A DNA stretch of 64,000 nucleotides, from NCBI GenBank assembly GCA_026168455.1, contig CM047429.1, positions 51,281,027 through 51,345,026 on the forward strand. The letters run 5' to 3'. This document shows positions 62,701 through 64,000 of this stretch, in pieces (within the stretch, counting starts at the first letter, position 1; each line of letters starts with the position of its first letter). Source of the stretch: Theocolax elegans (lineage: Eukaryota; Arthropoda; Insecta; Hymenoptera; Cerocephalidae). The notes under the pieces are model-generated. The model was not told the DNA's origin, did no database searches, and saw only the letters and a program-made list of their open reading frames with translations. Both the position numbers and the translations under genes were made by a program.

Positions 62701-64000
62701 CAACGCACGCGTCTGCGTTAGTATGTAGAAGTGTCCGGAGACAAACGTGGTTAAGAAAATTATTCTTCCTCTCGCTCCGCAATATTATATCGCTTTTGTA
62801 TTCCTCTTCTCTTTACTTCTCTTTTCACTTCATGTATGCACACGCGCGTTTATCGGAATCGCGAGGGTGTTTATGGAGAGAAAGTTATTGCCTTCAAGAC
62901 CCCTGTTTATTCGTGTTTTCGATGTCTTTCCAAAGATTCTGATACTCGAACGTATCGACTGTTTTCAATTATATTCTGTTTGTCATTGTAAATATTATTC
63001 GATGGTTGGAAAATTAATTTTTATCGGTTTGTCAATATGTATATATATTAATATTAAGAAAACGTGTATAGAGAGTGTAAGAATAATTTAAATCGTATTT
63101 ATGAACTGGAACTTCTACACAATTCATTGGAAAATTATTCCATGTGTTGTTTCGCAACTGTTCCAAGTACTTCAATTAATAGTTACTGAAATAATGATGA
63201 TGCGAATATAAAGTCATATCATTTACATAAACCATAAAGATAAGCACAATTATGTGGATTAAAACAAATTGAATTAAACTTCAAGCCATTGAATATTTTT
63301 TCCTTATTCTAATGAACAATAATTATTTTACTACACTTATTACAAAATAAGGCTATTGACGACAAGTATTACGAATTGCATTAAGGGAATGTCAAGCCGA
63401 ATTAATCACCTTGAAGGTTTGCACAATTGTATTTTACATCATAAAAGGCAGTAATGTTCTCGTGGTTTCGCTAGAATTTTCCTATATAAAATATTGATTT
63501 TTGTAAATATAGTAATTCACAATATATAAATGATTCTGATCATAACTTAACAAGCTTGATATCCCTTTAATTAGTATCATGCAAAACAGTTAAAGAAACA
63601 TCTGTTGAAATATTTTTATATTGTTAATCGACTTCAACAAAATCTATGACTTTGCAAATTTAGAATGCTGTATTTTAAATAAAATATTAATCATATGTTA
63701 ATTAGCTTACAAATAGTTTGTAATCTCATTATAGTATATACATTATCAAACGTTACTAATACATATGTAAAGTTGAGACGAATTGAGAATTGTCTAGTTT
63801 TGGATAAAAACTCTGCGTATCTTTGACAGAATGAAGTGCTTTAGAATTATAATTGTATAAAATGAATATAGGTTACCTAATTATCTGGAAAGATATTGAT
63901 CGTCAAAAAAAGTATTGGAATGTCTAATGATTCTCCAGCAATTTTAAATAGCTGTACACGTTAAATTATCTCACCAATTAAATCGTGTATCAAAACGTTA
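59713..64000. other. No gene recognised; microsatellites
   Basis: Alternating AT-rich and CpG-rich stretches. (GA)n lies at ~60835-60862, a (CGA)n run at ~61625-61647 inside a pyrimidine-rich tract (61500-61800), and TATA/ATAC repeats at ~61850-61875. A 114-codon frame at 62747-63091 is hydrophobic at its start but has no homology signal I recognise. No splice-linked exons were found. CpG-rich parts could be promoters of genes outside the window. Confidence 0.4.

Noticed and set aside
62747..63091. 114-codon plus-strand frame with hydrophobic start
   Set aside because: No homology recognised, poor codon pattern, no splice-linked neighbours. Cannot be supported as a gene.

Overview
The window is arthropod genomic DNA, most likely from a hymenopteran and plausibly an ant. 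It is AT-rich, has short insect-type introns with GTAAGT/TTTTTAG signals, and holds Gypsy-, Copia- and Penelope-type retroelements, tRNA-derived SINEs and hAT MITEs. A 100-base N gap at 59613-59712 marks a scaffold join. Nearly all recognisable protein sequence lies between 3 and 58 kb and is either retroelement or decayed host-gene fragment. The best candidate for a host gene with intact reading frames is a BEN-domain gene on the minus strand (22515-26371), although its first exon is damaged.

Layout. 1-3.3 kb: no gene seen, one small tandem duplication. 3.3-6.8 kb: a SINE, then intron-bearing pseudogene pieces of USB1 (U6 snRNA exonuclease) and DNALI1 (axonemal dynein light intermediate chain), with a short LTR-like element carrying a tRNA-like sequence and a 995-bp foldback palindrome inserted. 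8-22 kb: a large inverted repeat whose two arms are separated by a SINE and an 11.3-kb Gypsy-type retroelement with an envelope gene (652-bp LTRs identical by eye, 5-bp target duplication). 22.5-26.4 kb: the BEN gene, with two foldback elements in one intron. 27-28.6 kb: a satellite array with ~342-bp monomers in a ~686-bp higher-order unit. 30.3-32.1 kb: a LARP1 pseudogene. 32.3-34.8 kb: two Penelope-like copies in inverted orientation, each with a hammerhead-like motif. 35.3-38 kb: more foldbacks. 38-45.5 kb: a Copia element. 48.6-50.8 kb: a DDE-transposase pseudogene interrupted by a tRNA-bearing LTR-like element and truncated by a 7.2-kb Gypsy element (50.8-58.0 kb). 58-64 kb: mostly unassigned DNA with microsatellites.

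Most unusual signals. (1) In the untranslated leader of the env-bearing retroelement, on the strand opposite to gag-pol-env, there is a compact gene-like unit: TATA-like boxes, ATG, a 64-nt intron with consensus splice sites, a 74-codon second exon and AATAAA at the stop. It would encode a 76-aa Cys-containing protein, which would make it an antisense accessory gene. (2) The Copia element is saturated with the hexamers GCTAGA/GTTAGA on its sense strand (about 40 and 27 by eye in 6.9 kb), in coding and untranslated parts and in more than one reading frame. Its Gag also appears to need splicing of a 294-nt intron after 31 codons. (3) Three short TG...CA elements with 4-bp target duplications enclose tRNA-like sequences, which suggests LTR-type elements that have captured Pol III promoters. 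(4) The env-element Gag has eleven zinc knuckles, and a GGGAAAC slippery heptamer sits exactly in frame in the gag/pol overlap.

Gene symbols are given only for families recognised from motifs. All homology statements come from reading the sequence and recalled family knowledge, with no database search.
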